Shown: in pieces, positions 14,765 through 23,198 of the stretch | How the letters are laid out: each line of letters opens with the position of its first letter | Numbering within the stretch: position 1 is the first letter of the stretch | DNA from: Myxococcales bacterium | GTDB taxonomy: Bacteria; Myxococcota_A; Polyangia; Polyangiales; SLQV01 | DNA length: 52,243 bases | Direction of reading: 5' to 3' | Assembly (NCBI GenBank): GCA_007124745.1 | Contig: SLEO01000007.1 | Span: 1-52,243 of the forward strand | The notes under the pieces: model-generated | Databases searched by the model: none | The model's input: only the letters and a program-made list of their open reading frames with translations | What the model was told of the DNA's origin: nothing | Position numbers and translations under genes: made by a program

Positions 14765-17008
14765 CTACATACGTAGGGCAGCGTCACGGTTGACGATGCG
14801 GGGCGTCAGGAAGATGAGCAGTTCGCCGCGCTCTTCGCGCATGCGTCGACGCTGAAAGAGCACGCCGAGGATCGGCAGATCGCCGAAGAAGGGCACCTGG
14901 TCGATGTTTCGACCCGTATTGCGGGTATAAATGCCACCGATGACGGCTGTGTGGCCATCCGCCACGAGCAGATTGGTCTGCGCTTCGCGCTTAAGGATGG
15001 TGGGGTCACCGCGGTTCGAGGTGCGGGTGAAGTCCGGTTCATCTCGCGTGACCTGGACAGCCATCGCAATCGAGCCGTCGCTCGTCACGTGCGGACGCAC
15101 CTTAAGTTCCAGCTTCGCCTCCTGGAAGGCGGTCTGAACGCCCTGGGCGCTGACCTGTGAGAAGGGAATCAGCGTACCCTGACCGATAGACGCCTCTTGG
15201 TTGTCGAGGGTCAAAATCTTCGGTGAGGAGACGATGCGGACGATCCCATTGGCTTCGGCGGCGCTCAAACGCACGTTGAGGTTAAAGGTGCCGCCGAGGC
15301 TGCCTAGGGTCAGGCCAAGCGCACCGCCCTGCCCGGTGCCCGTGAGCGCCGGCAGGTTGACGGCGAAGTTCGGCTGCGTCGTCGGACCAAAGGGGTTGAG
15401 TCCCGAAGACTGACCCAGCGTGTTGATGTCGAAGTTACCGCCGGCCGCGCCGACGTTGGCGGGAAAGGCAAGACCGGTGGGATTGCCGGTGGCCGTGCTC
15501 ATGACGAAGTCGCCACCCCACTGGATGCCGATGTCTCGCGTGTATTGGCTCGTCGCCTCGACAATGCGCGCCTCGATGAGCACCTGAGGCGTTTGGGTGT
15601 CCAGCGTCCGTACAAGCGTTTCGACATCATCGAGATTCTCATTGATGTCGCGCACGACAAGCATGTTCGTGCGTTCATCGACGGACACCGTGCCGCGCCC
15701 GGAGAGCAGTTCTTTGACCCGCGGTTCAAGGTCCAGAGCCGTCGCGTAGCTCACGGGAATGAGCCGCGTTTCGAGCGGCGCGAGCTGCTCCTTTTGCCGC
15801 TGGCGGGCAATGGCGGCCTCCCGTTCCTTTTCCAGGACTTCCAGAGGCGCCACGCGAATCAGGTTGCGCTGGCGCGTCATGCCGAGTCCCTTGGACTGCA
15901 GGATGACATCGAGCGCTTGATCCCAGGGCACCGAACGCATGCGGATGGTCACCGTGCCTTTAACGTCGTCACTCGTGATGACGTTCACGTTCCCGATTTC
16001 CGAGAGGAGCCGCAGAATATTGTGGATGTCCGCATCCTTGAAGTCGAGGTCGACGGTCCGGCCGGAATAGCTCGGCGCTTTCTTCTTGATGCTTCGTGCG
16101 TCGCCCTCCGCCGCAGCTTCCGCGCCACTTTCGATGAAGCCATCCTGAACGACCCCGTCGTAGCCGCTGACCACGTCAAGAAGCTCGGTCTCACGCTCGC
16201 GCGCGATGGCGACGGGCTTTTGCATCACCTTGCCCTCGGCCTGAGGCGCAAAGAGCCAGACGAGGCGGCGTCCCTGCGCGATCAAGGTCTGGCGTGCGTC
16301 GGCTTTTAATGACACGTCGACAAAAAGCGCATCGCCGCGCTCCAGCAGCTCGATGCGCTCGACGAGATTCAGGTCCGAGTCGAGAAAGTCGCGCGCAAGC
16401 GACTCGAGAGCACGGGCGTGGGAAAGCTGCAGCCGATACGTTCGCCGGCTCACCTGCGTGACGTCGTAGGGCAAAAGGTCATCAAACGAGAGTTCGATGC
16501 GGTCCCGCGCTTCGACATGCTGGGTGTGCACCGCGACCAAGAGCGCTTTGGCACTCGTCTGGGAGAAGGTCTTGAAATCCAGCTTGAGCTCGCCGCCATC
16601 AAGCGTCGCCTGATGCGTCGCGGGAGAGGCCACCTCTATCTGAAAGATCAGACCCTCGGCGCGACGGCGCGGTCGTAGTCGTTCGATGAGTCCGCTACCT
16701 ACCTCCGCTTCGAGAGGCGTTTCTCCCAACTGAGCATCGACTTCCAGCGTAAAGCTTTTGCGGTTGGGCGAAGCATGAACGCGGTAAACCGCATCCTGGG
16801 GCACGCCGTCGAGCCTCAAGGTGGCGCCTTGCGCGGTGTTGGCCACCTTGAGCTTCAAGCGGGGCTTCGGTCCGGCACCTTCGGCGTCCGCAGAAGCAGC
16901 GCGACTTTCCGGGGCAGGCGGCAGGGCACCCGCGCCCCCGACGCCCCAGAACAGCGCCACAGCTCCCGCGCAAAGCGCGCTCGACGCAACCTTAAATACC
17001 ACTTTCAT
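14765..17008 (-). CDS. pilQ: Type IV pilus secretin PilQ
   Basis: The outer-membrane secretin through which the type IV pilus is extruded; 747 aa from the ATG at 17008, chosen because it gives a clean signal peptide (MKVVFKVASSALCAGAVALFW) and has GAGG upstream. The upstream extension of the open frame lies inside pilP. Domain order: AMIN-type peptidoglycan-binding region (about 45-260), the STN/N0-like domain (about 335-410; VDLDFKDADIHNILRLL, VPWDQALDVILQSKGL), Secretin_N (about 425-500; IPVSYATALDLEPRVKELL), and the secretin core ending in DLPILGVLFQRRRMREERGE and LLIFLTPRIV. It overlaps the end of pilP by 17 bases and is last of pilMNOPQ. A pilotin and pilus motor genes are not in the window. 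Confidence 0.96.
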   Translation of the reverse strand: MKVVFKVASSALCAGAVALFWGVGGAGALPPAPESRAASADAEGAGPKPRLKLKVANTAQGATLRLDGVPQDAVYRVHASPNRKSFTLEVDAQLGETPLEAEVGSGLIERLRPRRRAEGLIFQIEVASPATHQATLDGGELKLDFKTFSQTSAKALLVAVHTQHVEARDRIELSFDDLLPYDVTQVSRRTYRLQLSHARALESLARDFLDSDLNLVERIELLERGDALFVDVSLKADARQTLIAQGRRLVWLFAPQAEGKVMQKPVAIARERETELLDVVSGYDGVVQDGFIESGAEAAAEGDARSIKKKAPSYSGRTVDLDFKDADIHNILRLLSEIGNVNVITSDDVKGTVTIRMRSVPWDQALDVILQSKGLGMTRQRNLIRVAPLEVLEKEREAAIARQRQKEQLAPLETRLIPVSYATALDLEPRVKELLSGRGTVSVDERTNMLVVRDINENLDDVETLVRTLDTQTPQVLIEARIVEATSQYTRDIGIQWGGDFVMSTATGNPTGLAFPANVGAAGGNFDINTLGQSSGLNPFGPTTQPNFAVNLPALTGTGQGGALGLTLGSLGGTFNLNVRLSAAEANGIVRIVSSPKILTLDNQEASIGQGTLIPFSQVSAQGVQTAFQEAKLELKVRPHVTSDGSIAMAVQVTRDEPDFTRTSNRGDPTILKREAQTNLLVADGHTAVIGGIYTRNTGRNIDQVPFFGDLPILGVLFQRRRMREERGELLIFLTPRIVNRDAALRM

Positions 17009-17777
17009 TCTCGACCTCGTAAAGCGCAAGTGTGCGGGACTTCGGAACTTTATTGGGGGATGTCGGGTCTTCCCGCGTGATGACCATCGCATGGGCTCGG
17101 ATGCTCTCGACTCTCCAGTTGAGCAGCACCGACACATCCTCAGCGCCGCTCACCCGGACGATTTCAGGACGCCCGACGTAGTCTCCCTGCCGCACCGTAT
17201 GGCCTACCCCGATACGGTCCACGAGCATCGCACGCGGCGCAGGTATACCGCTGATAATTGCAATGATGCGCATCTCGTCGATGCTCGTCTCGGGCAGGAG
17301 TACCGCGCGCTGCGGGCCTTCGGGAAGCTGGCCGCGGAACACATCGACGTAGGCCCGAAACGGGTCACGTTGCCGCTCGGATTCGAGAAAACGTGATTCG
17401 GTCAATTCGAAATCCGCGGGATCAACGCCGGAACTAGCCGCCCCCGCGCCCTCACCGTTAGCCGTGTTCGCTGCGTTTGGGGTGCCGGCGGCTTTCGGAG
17501 CCGTGCCTGCACCTTTTGGAGAAGCCGCGCCGGGCGCCGCACCTGGCATACCTTGCACACTGGTGAACTCGTCGTCTCCGCTGCAGCCCGGCATACACAG
17601 ACCTAATGCGATGGGGCCTAATGCGATGGGGCCTAATGCGATGGGGCCTAGTGCGATGGGGCCTAGTGTGATGACGCCTGCGAGCACGCGCGCCCACACC
17701 GCTTGCGTACGATGCCGTCGAGGCTTCGCCCCATGTGGAACGCCTGAATGGTCTCCCTGAATAATGACCCAAGTCAT
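16992..17777 (-). CDS. pilP: Type IV pilus assembly lipoprotein PilP with repeat-expanded signal peptide
   Basis: PilP is the periplasmic lipoprotein that links the PilN/PilO inner-membrane platform to PilQ. The 261-aa product overlaps pilO by ATGA (17774-17777). The conserved C-terminal beta-domain is clear (MRIIAIISGIPAPRAMLVD, GHTVRQGDYVGRPEIVRV, SRTLALYEVE) and is preceded by the usual disordered Ala/Gly/Pro linker. The signal region is odd: a 30-residue basic n-region, then a hydrophobic core built from four LGPIA pentapeptides, then LCMPGC as a weak lipobox (Cys near 65). The pentapeptides come from a 15-bp tandem repeat at 17602-17676. The core is about twice normal length, so whether it is still cleaved and lipidated, or serves as an anchor, is open. 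Confidence 0.9.
   Translation of the reverse strand: MTWVIIQGDHSGVPHGAKPRRHRTQAVWARVLAGVITLGPIALGPIALGPIALGPIALGLCMPGCSGDDEFTSVQGMPGAAPGAASPKGAGTAPKAAGTPNAANTANGEGAGAASSGVDPADFELTESRFLESERQRDPFRAYVDVFRGQLPEGPQRAVLLPETSIDEMRIIAIISGIPAPRAMLVDRIGVGHTVRQGDYVGRPEIVRVSGAEDVSVLLNWRVESIRAHAMVITREDPTSPNKVPKSRTLALYEVENESGI
17602..17676. repeat. 15-bp tandem repeat in the PilP signal peptide, 5 copies
   Basis: The unit cctaatgcgatgggg is present three times exactly (17602-17646). One copy with a single change follows (17647-17661), then one with several (17662-17676). It encodes LGPIA repeats in the hydrophobic core of the PilP export signal. Gain or loss of a unit stays in frame and changes core length by five residues. 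Confidence 0.95.
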
Positions 17778-18481
17778 GCGCCACCTCGTAGGTCAGCGGC
17801 GTGGGCTTCCGCGGGGAGGCGTTCAACGACAGCGGCCGCTGGCTGCGAGTCAGGCTTGCGCGACGGCAATGCCGCGGAGGCCGGTGGCGGCGTCGCGGGA
17901 GGGCTAGGCTTGCGGAACGTCGTGGCAAGCACCTCTACTTCCAGCGTCGAGGAAGACTCCCCGCCTTCAGGTTTCGCGAGCTTGAGCCGTACGTTCTCGA
18001 GATTGATCGCGCGGTCGAGTTTGCTCACGTTGTAGAAGAACTTGAACACCTGGTGAAAGGTGCCGCGCAAGCCGAGATTGACGGGCACCTTGACGTAAAG
18101 CGCCTGCGGCTGCTCGGCGCGAGGTTGGACGAGGGAGATATCGAGCCCGCACAACTCGGCGACCCGGTTGAGGTCCTTGAGGAATGCAGCGATCTCTGCC
18201 TCCTCTGGCAGCGTGCGACGGTTACGCTGGTCAATAGCGCGGCGCGCGAGGAGCGCTTCGGACACACGAACGAACTCGGCCTTCCGCGCTTCGGCAGTGC
18301 GTTCCTTCTGCTTCAGATCCTCAAAGCGGCGGGAGGCGACCTCAAGGTCATCGTTGAGCGGCCGGTAGAGTGCCACGTAGTAGATGCCGGTTACCAGGCC
18401 GAGCAGCACGACGAGCACCAGCACCTTCGCAGGCGCGGGCAAGTAGTTGAAATTGGGCAGCTTATCGATACCAAAAGGCAT
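17774..18481 (-). CDS. pilO: Type IV pilus inner-membrane platform protein PilO
   Basis: PilO forms a heterodimer with PilN in the inner-membrane alignment complex of the type IV pilus machine. The 235-aa product has a short cytoplasmic N-terminus (MPFGIDKLPNF), one transmembrane segment at about 20-40 (VLVLVVLLGLVTGIYYVAL), a coiled coil (about 48-95), and a ferredoxin-like periplasmic domain (LDISLVQPRAEQPQALYVK, LRGTFHQVFKFFYNVSKL). The C-terminal 45 residues are Pro/Ala-rich. It lies 40 bp after pilN and overlaps pilP by 4 bases. Confidence 0.93.
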   Translation of the reverse strand: MPFGIDKLPNFNYLPAPAKVLVLVVLLGLVTGIYYVALYRPLNDDLEVASRRFEDLKQKERTAEARKAEFVRVSEALLARRAIDQRNRRTLPEEAEIAAFLKDLNRVAELCGLDISLVQPRAEQPQALYVKVPVNLGLRGTFHQVFKFFYNVSKLDRAINLENVRLKLAKPEGGESSSTLEVEVLATTFRKPSPPATPPPASAALPSRKPDSQPAAAVVERLPAEAHAADLRGGA

Positions 18482-18521
18482 AACGTTCGTGTCGTCTAGA
18501 GGCCGGTCTGTGGGTTGTGCA

Positions 18522-19169
18522 TCAGTAAGCGAGCCTGCTTTTGAGGGCGAAGGCGATCCAAGTCGTACCGGTGCCGCGGTCTTTGACGGCTTCGGTCTTT
18601 TCGAGGGTCACGCCGTCGAAAAGCTCGGATAGCGCCAAACGCCGCAGGAACTCGGCGACATCCTCGTTGGTCTTGCCGCGGCCCTCGATGGAGCAGCTGC
18701 GATTATCTTCAGCAAAGCGCTCCAACCAAAGCCGCTTGGGGTCCCAATCCCGATTGAAGCCCGCGAGAGGATTTTCGCGGCGTAGTTGCTCGAGCTTCTC
18801 GGCGTTGATCGTGGGCCCCCCGTCGTAGCTGAGGATCTTCGACAACTCGAGGACGGTGCGCGTGGGACCGGTTCGGGCACGGTTCAGCTCCTCTACCGTA
18901 GCCTCCAGTTCCTGACTCGATTTCAATCGTGCCTGCAGCGCATCGAGTTCCCGGGTCTCTTGAGTGAGCCGGGTGATCTTGCTGTCGAGCGAACGGTTCT
19001 GCTCTAACTTCTGAGCGAGTTGGTCGCCGAGGCCCAGGTAGTTGATGGCGAGCAAAACGATCCAAACCACCAGAGCGACCGCGTAGACGACGTACCAAAC
19101 TTGCGTGTTGGCGGTCGCGACCTGAGCCCCACGGGCTTTACCGCCGGGCAGTAGATTGATGCGAATCAT
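18522..19169 (-). CDS. pilN: Type IV pilus inner-membrane platform protein PilN
   Basis: PilN binds cytoplasmic PilM through its N-terminal tail and pairs with PilO in the periplasm. The hallmark N-terminal peptide MIRINLLPGGKA, a typical PilM-binding INLLP motif, is present. It is followed by one membrane segment (about 25-47; VVYAVALVVWIVLLAINYLGL), a coiled coil (about 50-100) and a periplasmic domain ending in VTLEKTEAVKDRGTGTTWIAF. At 215 aa it has the usual size. The start ATG overlaps the pilM stop (19166-19169). Confidence 0.94.
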   Translation of the reverse strand: MIRINLLPGGKARGAQVATANTQVWYVVYAVALVVWIVLLAINYLGLGDQLAQKLEQNRSLDSKITRLTQETRELDALQARLKSSQELEATVEELNRARTGPTRTVLELSKILSYDGGPTINAEKLEQLRRENPLAGFNRDWDPKRLWLERFAEDNRSCSIEGRGKTNEDVAEFLRRLALSELFDGVTLEKTEAVKDRGTGTTWIAFALKSRLAY

Positions 19170-20239
19170 TGGAAACGCTCCCGCTCCCGGCGGAGGCCAA
19201 GACCGAGCGCCACGTTGAGCTCGGAGGAGCTTTCTCGGAAGGCCTCGACATCGTTGACCTTCGCACTGAAATCAACGCCCGCGCTTGCATCGAGCAGGCG
19301 CACATCGCAGCCCGCCCGTTCAGCGATGGCACCCAGCAGACCGTAGAGCCGGCCGGAGCCTCCAGAGAGCTGGATGCTCTGCAAGCGTTTGTCGACGGCG
19401 GTCGCCAGGTAGAAATCTAGGGTCCGCTGTATTTCACCTGCGAGCTCTTCGGCGGCCTGTGCCAGGGCTTCGCGGATGGAAGGGTTCGCGACGCCGCCCG
19501 ACTCGCGCGTGCACTTGAGCCGTTCCGCTTCGTCGCGGCTGACTCCGAGCTGCCGCTGAAGGGCTTCGGTCACGCGGTCGCCGCCAGTGGTCACGTCGCG
19601 GGTGAACGCGCTTGTGCCCTCTGCGATCACGTTCAGCGTCGTGAGCGACGCACCGATGTGCACGAGAGCCGTGTGCTCACTCGCCTTAATGCCCGCCGGC
19701 AGCGTCCTTGAATACAGATTCTGCAGCGCGAACGCATCGAGATCGATCACCTTAGGCTTGAGGCGAGCCTCTGAGGCGAGATTGGAAAGATCGCGAATCT
19801 CGTCTTTCTTGGCCGCCACCAGAAGCACATCCATCTGCCCCTGGCCCGGCCGGCTGGCGAGCACTTCGTAGTCGATCTGCACCTCCGAGAGCGCGAACGG
19901 GATGTGCTGCTCCGCCTCCCAAATCGCTTGCTCCTGAAGCTCTTCGGGGCTCATCAGCGGTATCGATATTTTCTTGATGATGACGCCATGTCCGCTAACG
20001 CGAAGGGCTACTTCGCGATGCTTGCGGCCGTCGAACAAGCGCTCTAGCGCTTCAACGACCGCACCCGAGTTCATGATGTGGCCGTCGACGATGCTCTGCG
20101 CAGGCAAGCGCTCGATGCCCCAACGCACGACGCGTGGACGCTCCTTCGGGCCTCCTTCGAACTCGCACATCTTCACCGAAGAGCTGCCGATGTCGACACC
20201 CACGAGGTAGCGGCCTTCGTCTTTGTTGCGGAACCACAC
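19166..20239 (-). CDS. pilM: Type IV pilus assembly ATPase-like protein PilM
   Basis: PilM is the cytoplasmic, actin/FtsA-like component that docks on PilN. The 357-aa product has the nucleotide-binding phosphate-1 motif VGVDIGSSSVKMCEF near residue 13, the adenosine-region LSGGSGRLYGL near 295, and the family segments SIPLMSPEELQEQAIWEAEQ and LVHIGASLTTLNVI. It is the first gene of pilMNOPQ and overlaps pilN by ATGA. The upstream 519-bp region should contain the operon promoter. Downstream order pilQ-aroKB mirrors the pil-aro linkage known in other proteobacteria. Confidence 0.95.
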   Translation of the reverse strand: MWFRNKDEGRYLVGVDIGSSSVKMCEFEGGPKERPRVVRWGIERLPAQSIVDGHIMNSGAVVEALERLFDGRKHREVALRVSGHGVIIKKISIPLMSPEELQEQAIWEAEQHIPFALSEVQIDYEVLASRPGQGQMDVLLVAAKKDEIRDLSNLASEARLKPKVIDLDAFALQNLYSRTLPAGIKASEHTALVHIGASLTTLNVIAEGTSAFTRDVTTGGDRVTEALQRQLGVSRDEAERLKCTRESGGVANPSIREALAQAAEELAGEIQRTLDFYLATAVDKRLQSIQLSGGSGRLYGLLGAIAERAGCDVRLLDASAGVDFSAKVNDVEAFRESSSELNVALGLGLRRERERFQ

Positions 20240-20524
20240 TGGCGAGCACCCCGACTTCTGCGGAACCCTCTCCGCTGAGAGCCACTCTATCCCAGTGAGG
20301 CGCGCGCGGTAAAGTTCACAACAACATGGAGACCTTGCGGAGAAGGGGCGACAGCAGCGGCACCGTAGGGGTTCGGCACGCGGTGCGCGGGATGCCTCCC
20401 CTACAAGGTTGTGGACCGCCGGCGTTTGTCAGCCAAAACGAGTTGCGGTAGCCTCCCGTCCGCGGCGGCGCCGCTGGCCGTCTCCAAAGCCCGAGGTCCT
20501 GGCGCGTGTGCTCGACAATCCTGA

Positions 20525-20566
20525 CAGCTCGAGCAGCATGCCTGCCAGCTCGAGCAGCATGGTTCA
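20525..20566. repeat. 21-bp tandem duplication
   Basis: cagctcgagcagcatg occurs at 20525-20540 and 20546-20561 with a 21-bp period. The bases between differ slightly. It lies in non-coding DNA upstream of both divergent genes. Confidence 0.8.
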
Positions 20567-20640
20567 GCGTCCTACCAAAGCGCGGCGCTGTGAGCGTTCG
20601 GAACGCGGGCGGCCTTATCCCCTGTATGGGCATCGCCTCG

Positions 20641-20670
20641 ACGATGTATCCTCCGACGATGTATCCTCCA
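20641..20670. repeat. 15-bp tandem duplication
   Basis: acgatgtatcctccg (20641-20655) is followed by acgatgtatcctcca (20656-20670), and then a partial third copy gggtatcctt. It is non-coding and immediately upstream of the LysM/M15 peptidase gene. Confidence 0.85.
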
Positions 20671-20758
20671 GGGTATCCTTGAGAAAAGTTAAGTTATGCA
20701 CGCACAACACCCGAGGAAACGCCAAGCTCACCACGGTGACTTCGAGCCGAAAATAGAG

Positions 20759-22066
20759 ATGCCTGCGTCATTCATACTCCGGTTTCGCGAATACGGCGCT
20801 CTCACGCCTACCGGGCTTGCGCTGATAACGGTGGTAGGCTTGGGGATAAGCGGCACGGCCCCAAAGGCGCATGCCGAACGGATACATCAGGTCGCATCGG
20901 GGCAAACGCCCGCTCAAATTGCATCGAAATACAGCGTATCCGTCCAGAACCTGCTGGCGGCGAACTCGATGAGTCACGGGGATTTCATCCGACCGGGTCA
21001 GTCGCTGCGCGTACCGGAACGCGGCGTGGTCTTCGTGCAGTCCGGCGACAGTCTCTCCACGATTGCCAAGCGTCACGGCGTTTCGGTAGCGGCGCTGGCA
21101 AAGACCAACCGGTTAAGCGACGATTCACTGATCCAGATCGGACAGAAACTGCTCCTACCGGGGTATCAGGCCGCTCACGTTCAGCAGAAAGCCGCCAAGC
21201 GTTGGGGCGAGCCCCGCAAGCCGGGCGTCGCAAAGTTTGTACGGGTCTACCCCCAAGCGACACGCACCGTGCGCCTGGTGGATAACCGGGGCCGCACGCG
21301 GATGGCTGCACGTCGGACGCTGAAAGAGCTATTTCGCGATGGGGCATCGGGCAAGACCATGCTGCCGAATGCGCGGCTGGTGCAGTTGCTCGCACGCGTC
21401 TCCGACCACTTTGGTGGGCGCCCGATTCACATCGTTTCCGGCTATCGGAAACGAGGCGGCTATACGAGCGAAGGCAGCCGTCACACCAACGGTCGTGCCA
21501 TTGACTTTCGCATTCCAGGAGTGCCCAACAAGGAGCTTCGGGATTTTTGCCGGACGCTTCCAGGCGTTGGCGTGGGATTCTACCCCAACAGCACCTTCGT
21601 CCATCTCGATGTCCGCGACGACGGCGCATTCTGGGTGGACGTCTCTCGCCCAGGACAGAAGCCGAGCTACGTCAAGGCCAGCGACTACAAAGAACAGCTC
21701 AAGGCACAACCCTCGAACGACAGCGAAGCGGACGGCCTAAAGAACGCGAAGGCCAACGAAGCCGCGAGCGCCGCCGCCGACGAGGAAGCGCACGCAGAGG
21801 CGGCCCATCTCGATACTGGGGTGGAGGATAGCCCTTCGCGAGCGTCCAAAAGCACAGCGCCCGCCGGGGGTGCGGACGCGCTCGGGGAATCACAAGACAC
21901 CAAACCCTCCGGTTCAACAAAGCGCAACGATGCGCTTCCCGCAAAAGCGCCAGCTAAGCGCAAGAGCACACCCGACCCTATCCAGGAGCCGCCGGGCGCG
22001 CTGGAAGTCGAAGGGGACGCAACGGCCACCAATCGCGTTGATAGCCAGGCATCCGGCGCCATCTAG
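20759..22066 (+). CDS. Exported LysM protein with DUF882/M15-type peptidoglycan peptidase domain
   Basis: Predicted murein peptidase, 435 aa from the ATG at 20759. An in-frame ATG at 20696 would add 21 polar residues before the signal peptide. Order: signal peptide (LALITVVGLGISGTAPKAHA), LysM 1 (about 40-85; HQVASGQTPAQIASKYSVS), LysM 2 (about 90-135; VVFVQSGDSLSTIAKRHGVS), linker, then a DUF882/M15-like domain (about 225-320) with the zinc pattern SRHTNGRAIDFR (His, Asp) and FVHLDVRD (His). The catalytic domain follows VSGYRKRGGYTSEGS. The last 115 residues are Ala/Glu/Pro-rich and disordered-looking. It probably cleaves or trims cross-linked peptides in the periplasm. It is transcribed away from pilM. 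Confidence 0.88.
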   Translation: MPASFILRFREYGALTPTGLALITVVGLGISGTAPKAHAERIHQVASGQTPAQIASKYSVSVQNLLAANSMSHGDFIRPGQSLRVPERGVVFVQSGDSLSTIAKRHGVSVAALAKTNRLSDDSLIQIGQKLLLPGYQAAHVQQKAAKRWGEPRKPGVAKFVRVYPQATRTVRLVDNRGRTRMAARRTLKELFRDGASGKTMLPNARLVQLLARVSDHFGGRPIHIVSGYRKRGGYTSEGSRHTNGRAIDFRIPGVPNKELRDFCRTLPGVGVGFYPNSTFVHLDVRDDGAFWVDVSRPGQKPSYVKASDYKEQLKAQPSNDSEADGLKNAKANEAASAAADEEAHAEAAHLDTGVEDSPSRASKSTAPAGGADALGESQDTKPSGSTKRNDALPAKAPAKRKSTPDPIQEPPGALEVEGDATATNRVDSQASGAI

Positions 22067-22133
22067 CGCGGAGGCGCTTGCGACGTCTGAACCTTTTAGG
22101 CACTGAAGCCGCGCCGAGCGCAACAACGTCGTG

Positions 22134-22460
22134 CTAGCCCGGGATGATAACGAGGTCATCGGGCTGAAGGCAGGGTGTCACGGCCGGCGCGACGATCACG
22201 CAGCGACCGCCCACGCACACATTGGCCTCACCGCCGCACTCGGGCTGCACACACTGGCCATCCTCAACACAGCGTGCGCCCTCCGGAGCCTCCGGCACCG
22301 AAAGCTGGCGAGTGGCACATGCTGCCTGAAGGAGGGCAACACCCGTCGCAAGCACGAGCCAGGGTCCAACGCGGACTAGGTGTCGGGCGAGGCTAGGTCG
22401 AGCAGCTAGGGTGCTCGCCATGCCTGCAGCGTTCGTTATTTTCCGTGTCGCTGTCATCAC
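22134..22460 (-). CDS. Small Cys-rich lipoprotein
   Basis: Family not recognised; 108 aa. Signal peptide with hydrophobic VGPWLVLATGVALL and lipobox LQAAC (Cys near residue 48). The mature 60 residues contain six further Cys in a compact order (GARCVEDGQCVQPECGGEANVC, VGGRCVIV and a last Cys near the end). This resembles small disulfide-rich modules common in myxobacterial surface proteins. It is convergent with the LysM peptidase gene and transcribed away from the gene at 22504, whose start is only 43 bp from this one, so the two share a short divergent promoter region. Confidence 0.7.
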   Translation of the reverse strand: MMTATRKITNAAGMASTLAARPSLARHLVRVGPWLVLATGVALLQAACATRQLSVPEAPEGARCVEDGQCVQPECGGEANVCVGGRCVIVAPAVTPCLQPDDLVIIPG

Positions 22461-22503
22461 TCAAGCCTTGAACTCCCTCTAATGCTACCCCAGCGCTCTT
22501 GTC

Positions 22504-23151
22504 ATGGCTCGGATTGTTCTACTCGGACCGTGTGGTCAGTGGCATCGCTGGGTGGCCGAAACGTTGCTGGCCGACGGCCACACCGTCACGCTTGGGGCAG
22601 TGACACGCGACGATTTGAGCCACTTCGGCGCACTACGGCTCATGCTGCGACAACCTGGACCTGAGGGATCCCTACGGGTGCAGGCTGTCGCGGCGGAGCA
22701 CCTCACCGAGCCTGACCACGACATTTCGATCATCCTTTTGTCGGTGGAGGCGGGTTGCGCTTCCGTAGCCTACCCTTCTGACGCACCGATCCTCAGAACA
22801 CACCTTACGCTGCTCTTTGCCGTCGCTGACCCGGGACCCGACGTCCTGCTTCAAGCACTCCAACCGCTCAGCCGCCGCTTCCGCGGACCGAGCGACACCC
22901 ACACGACCGTCTCGCACACTGAGACAGCTCAGAGCACCCTACTCATCGAGGGCGATTTGGCGCAGCTTGCAAGCTGGGCCGCCCCAGCGCTGCAAGCGCT
23001 GGTGACCGCGCGAGCAGACCGACTTCTTCTTCGCGTGAGTGCCGGACGCTATCTGCGCACCTTCATCGCCACCACACCGATCAAACATGCTATTAAGCCA
23101 CCCACCGCGGACGCCTTAAGCCGCGCGCTTCGGGGACCTGTAACCGTTTAG
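22504..23151 (+). CDS. Hypothetical protein with Rossmann-like N-terminus
   Basis: Family not recognised; 215 aa, start ATG at 22504. The N-terminus ARIVLLGPCGQWHRWVAETLLADGH looks like a beta-alpha-beta dinucleotide-binding start, as in NAD(P)-dependent epimerase-like folds, but the glycine spacing is not canonical. No signal peptide or membrane helix is present. The rest is Ala/Leu-rich with mixed helices. The gene ends exactly where a structured dispersed element begins (23142-23198). Function cannot be assigned. Confidence 0.65.
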   Translation: MARIVLLGPCGQWHRWVAETLLADGHTVTLGAVTRDDLSHFGALRLMLRQPGPEGSLRVQAVAAEHLTEPDHDISIILLSVEAGCASVAYPSDAPILRTHLTLLFAVADPGPDVLLQALQPLSRRFRGPSDTHTTVSHTETAQSTLLIEGDLAQLASWAAPALQALVTARADRLLLRVSAGRYLRTFIATTPIKHAIKPPTADALSRALRGPVTV

Positions 23152-23198
23152 AGGGGCATTTCACAACATGCCCCCGGGTTCTCGGGAGTGAATCCCGC
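23142..23198 (+). ncRNA. Twin-hairpin element with complementary loops, copy A
   Basis: Stem 1 is GGGGCAT/ATGCCCC (23153-23159 with 23168-23174) around loop TTCACAAC. Stem 2 is CGGGA/TCCCG (23183-23187 with 23193-23197) around loop GTGAA. The first five bases of loop 1 (TTCAC) are the exact reverse complement of loop 2, so the two loops can kiss. A related copy lies at 35590-35645. This copy starts inside the last codons of the 22504 gene and would be in its 3' UTR. No known family is recognised; it could equally be a REP-like DNA palindrome. Confidence 0.55.

Larger units (their letters stand above)
20240..20758. promoter_or_regulatory. Divergent region between pilM and the LysM peptidase gene
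   Basis: About 520 bp without a convincing gene. It must hold the pilMNOPQ promoter (leftward) and that of the LysM/M15 gene (rightward). It contains two tandem duplications (20525-20566 and 20641-20670). A frame of 105 codons on the minus strand (20316-20633) has no family features. A TTG start at the gatgtatcctcc repeats could give short peptides, but none is convincing. Confidence 0.6.

Noticed and set aside
15545-16309. Long plus-strand frame within pilQ
   Set aside because: Shadow of pilQ with no domain; typical for high-G+C DNA.
20316-20633. Minus-strand frame of 105 codons between pilM and the LysM gene
   Set aside because: Arg/Pro-rich with no domain, no good start signal, and spans non-coding repeats.
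23142-23198. Twin-hairpin element as a simple Rho-independent terminator or integron attC site
   Set aside because: No U-run follows either hairpin, copy B is between divergent genes, and there is no attC-like core or integrase.
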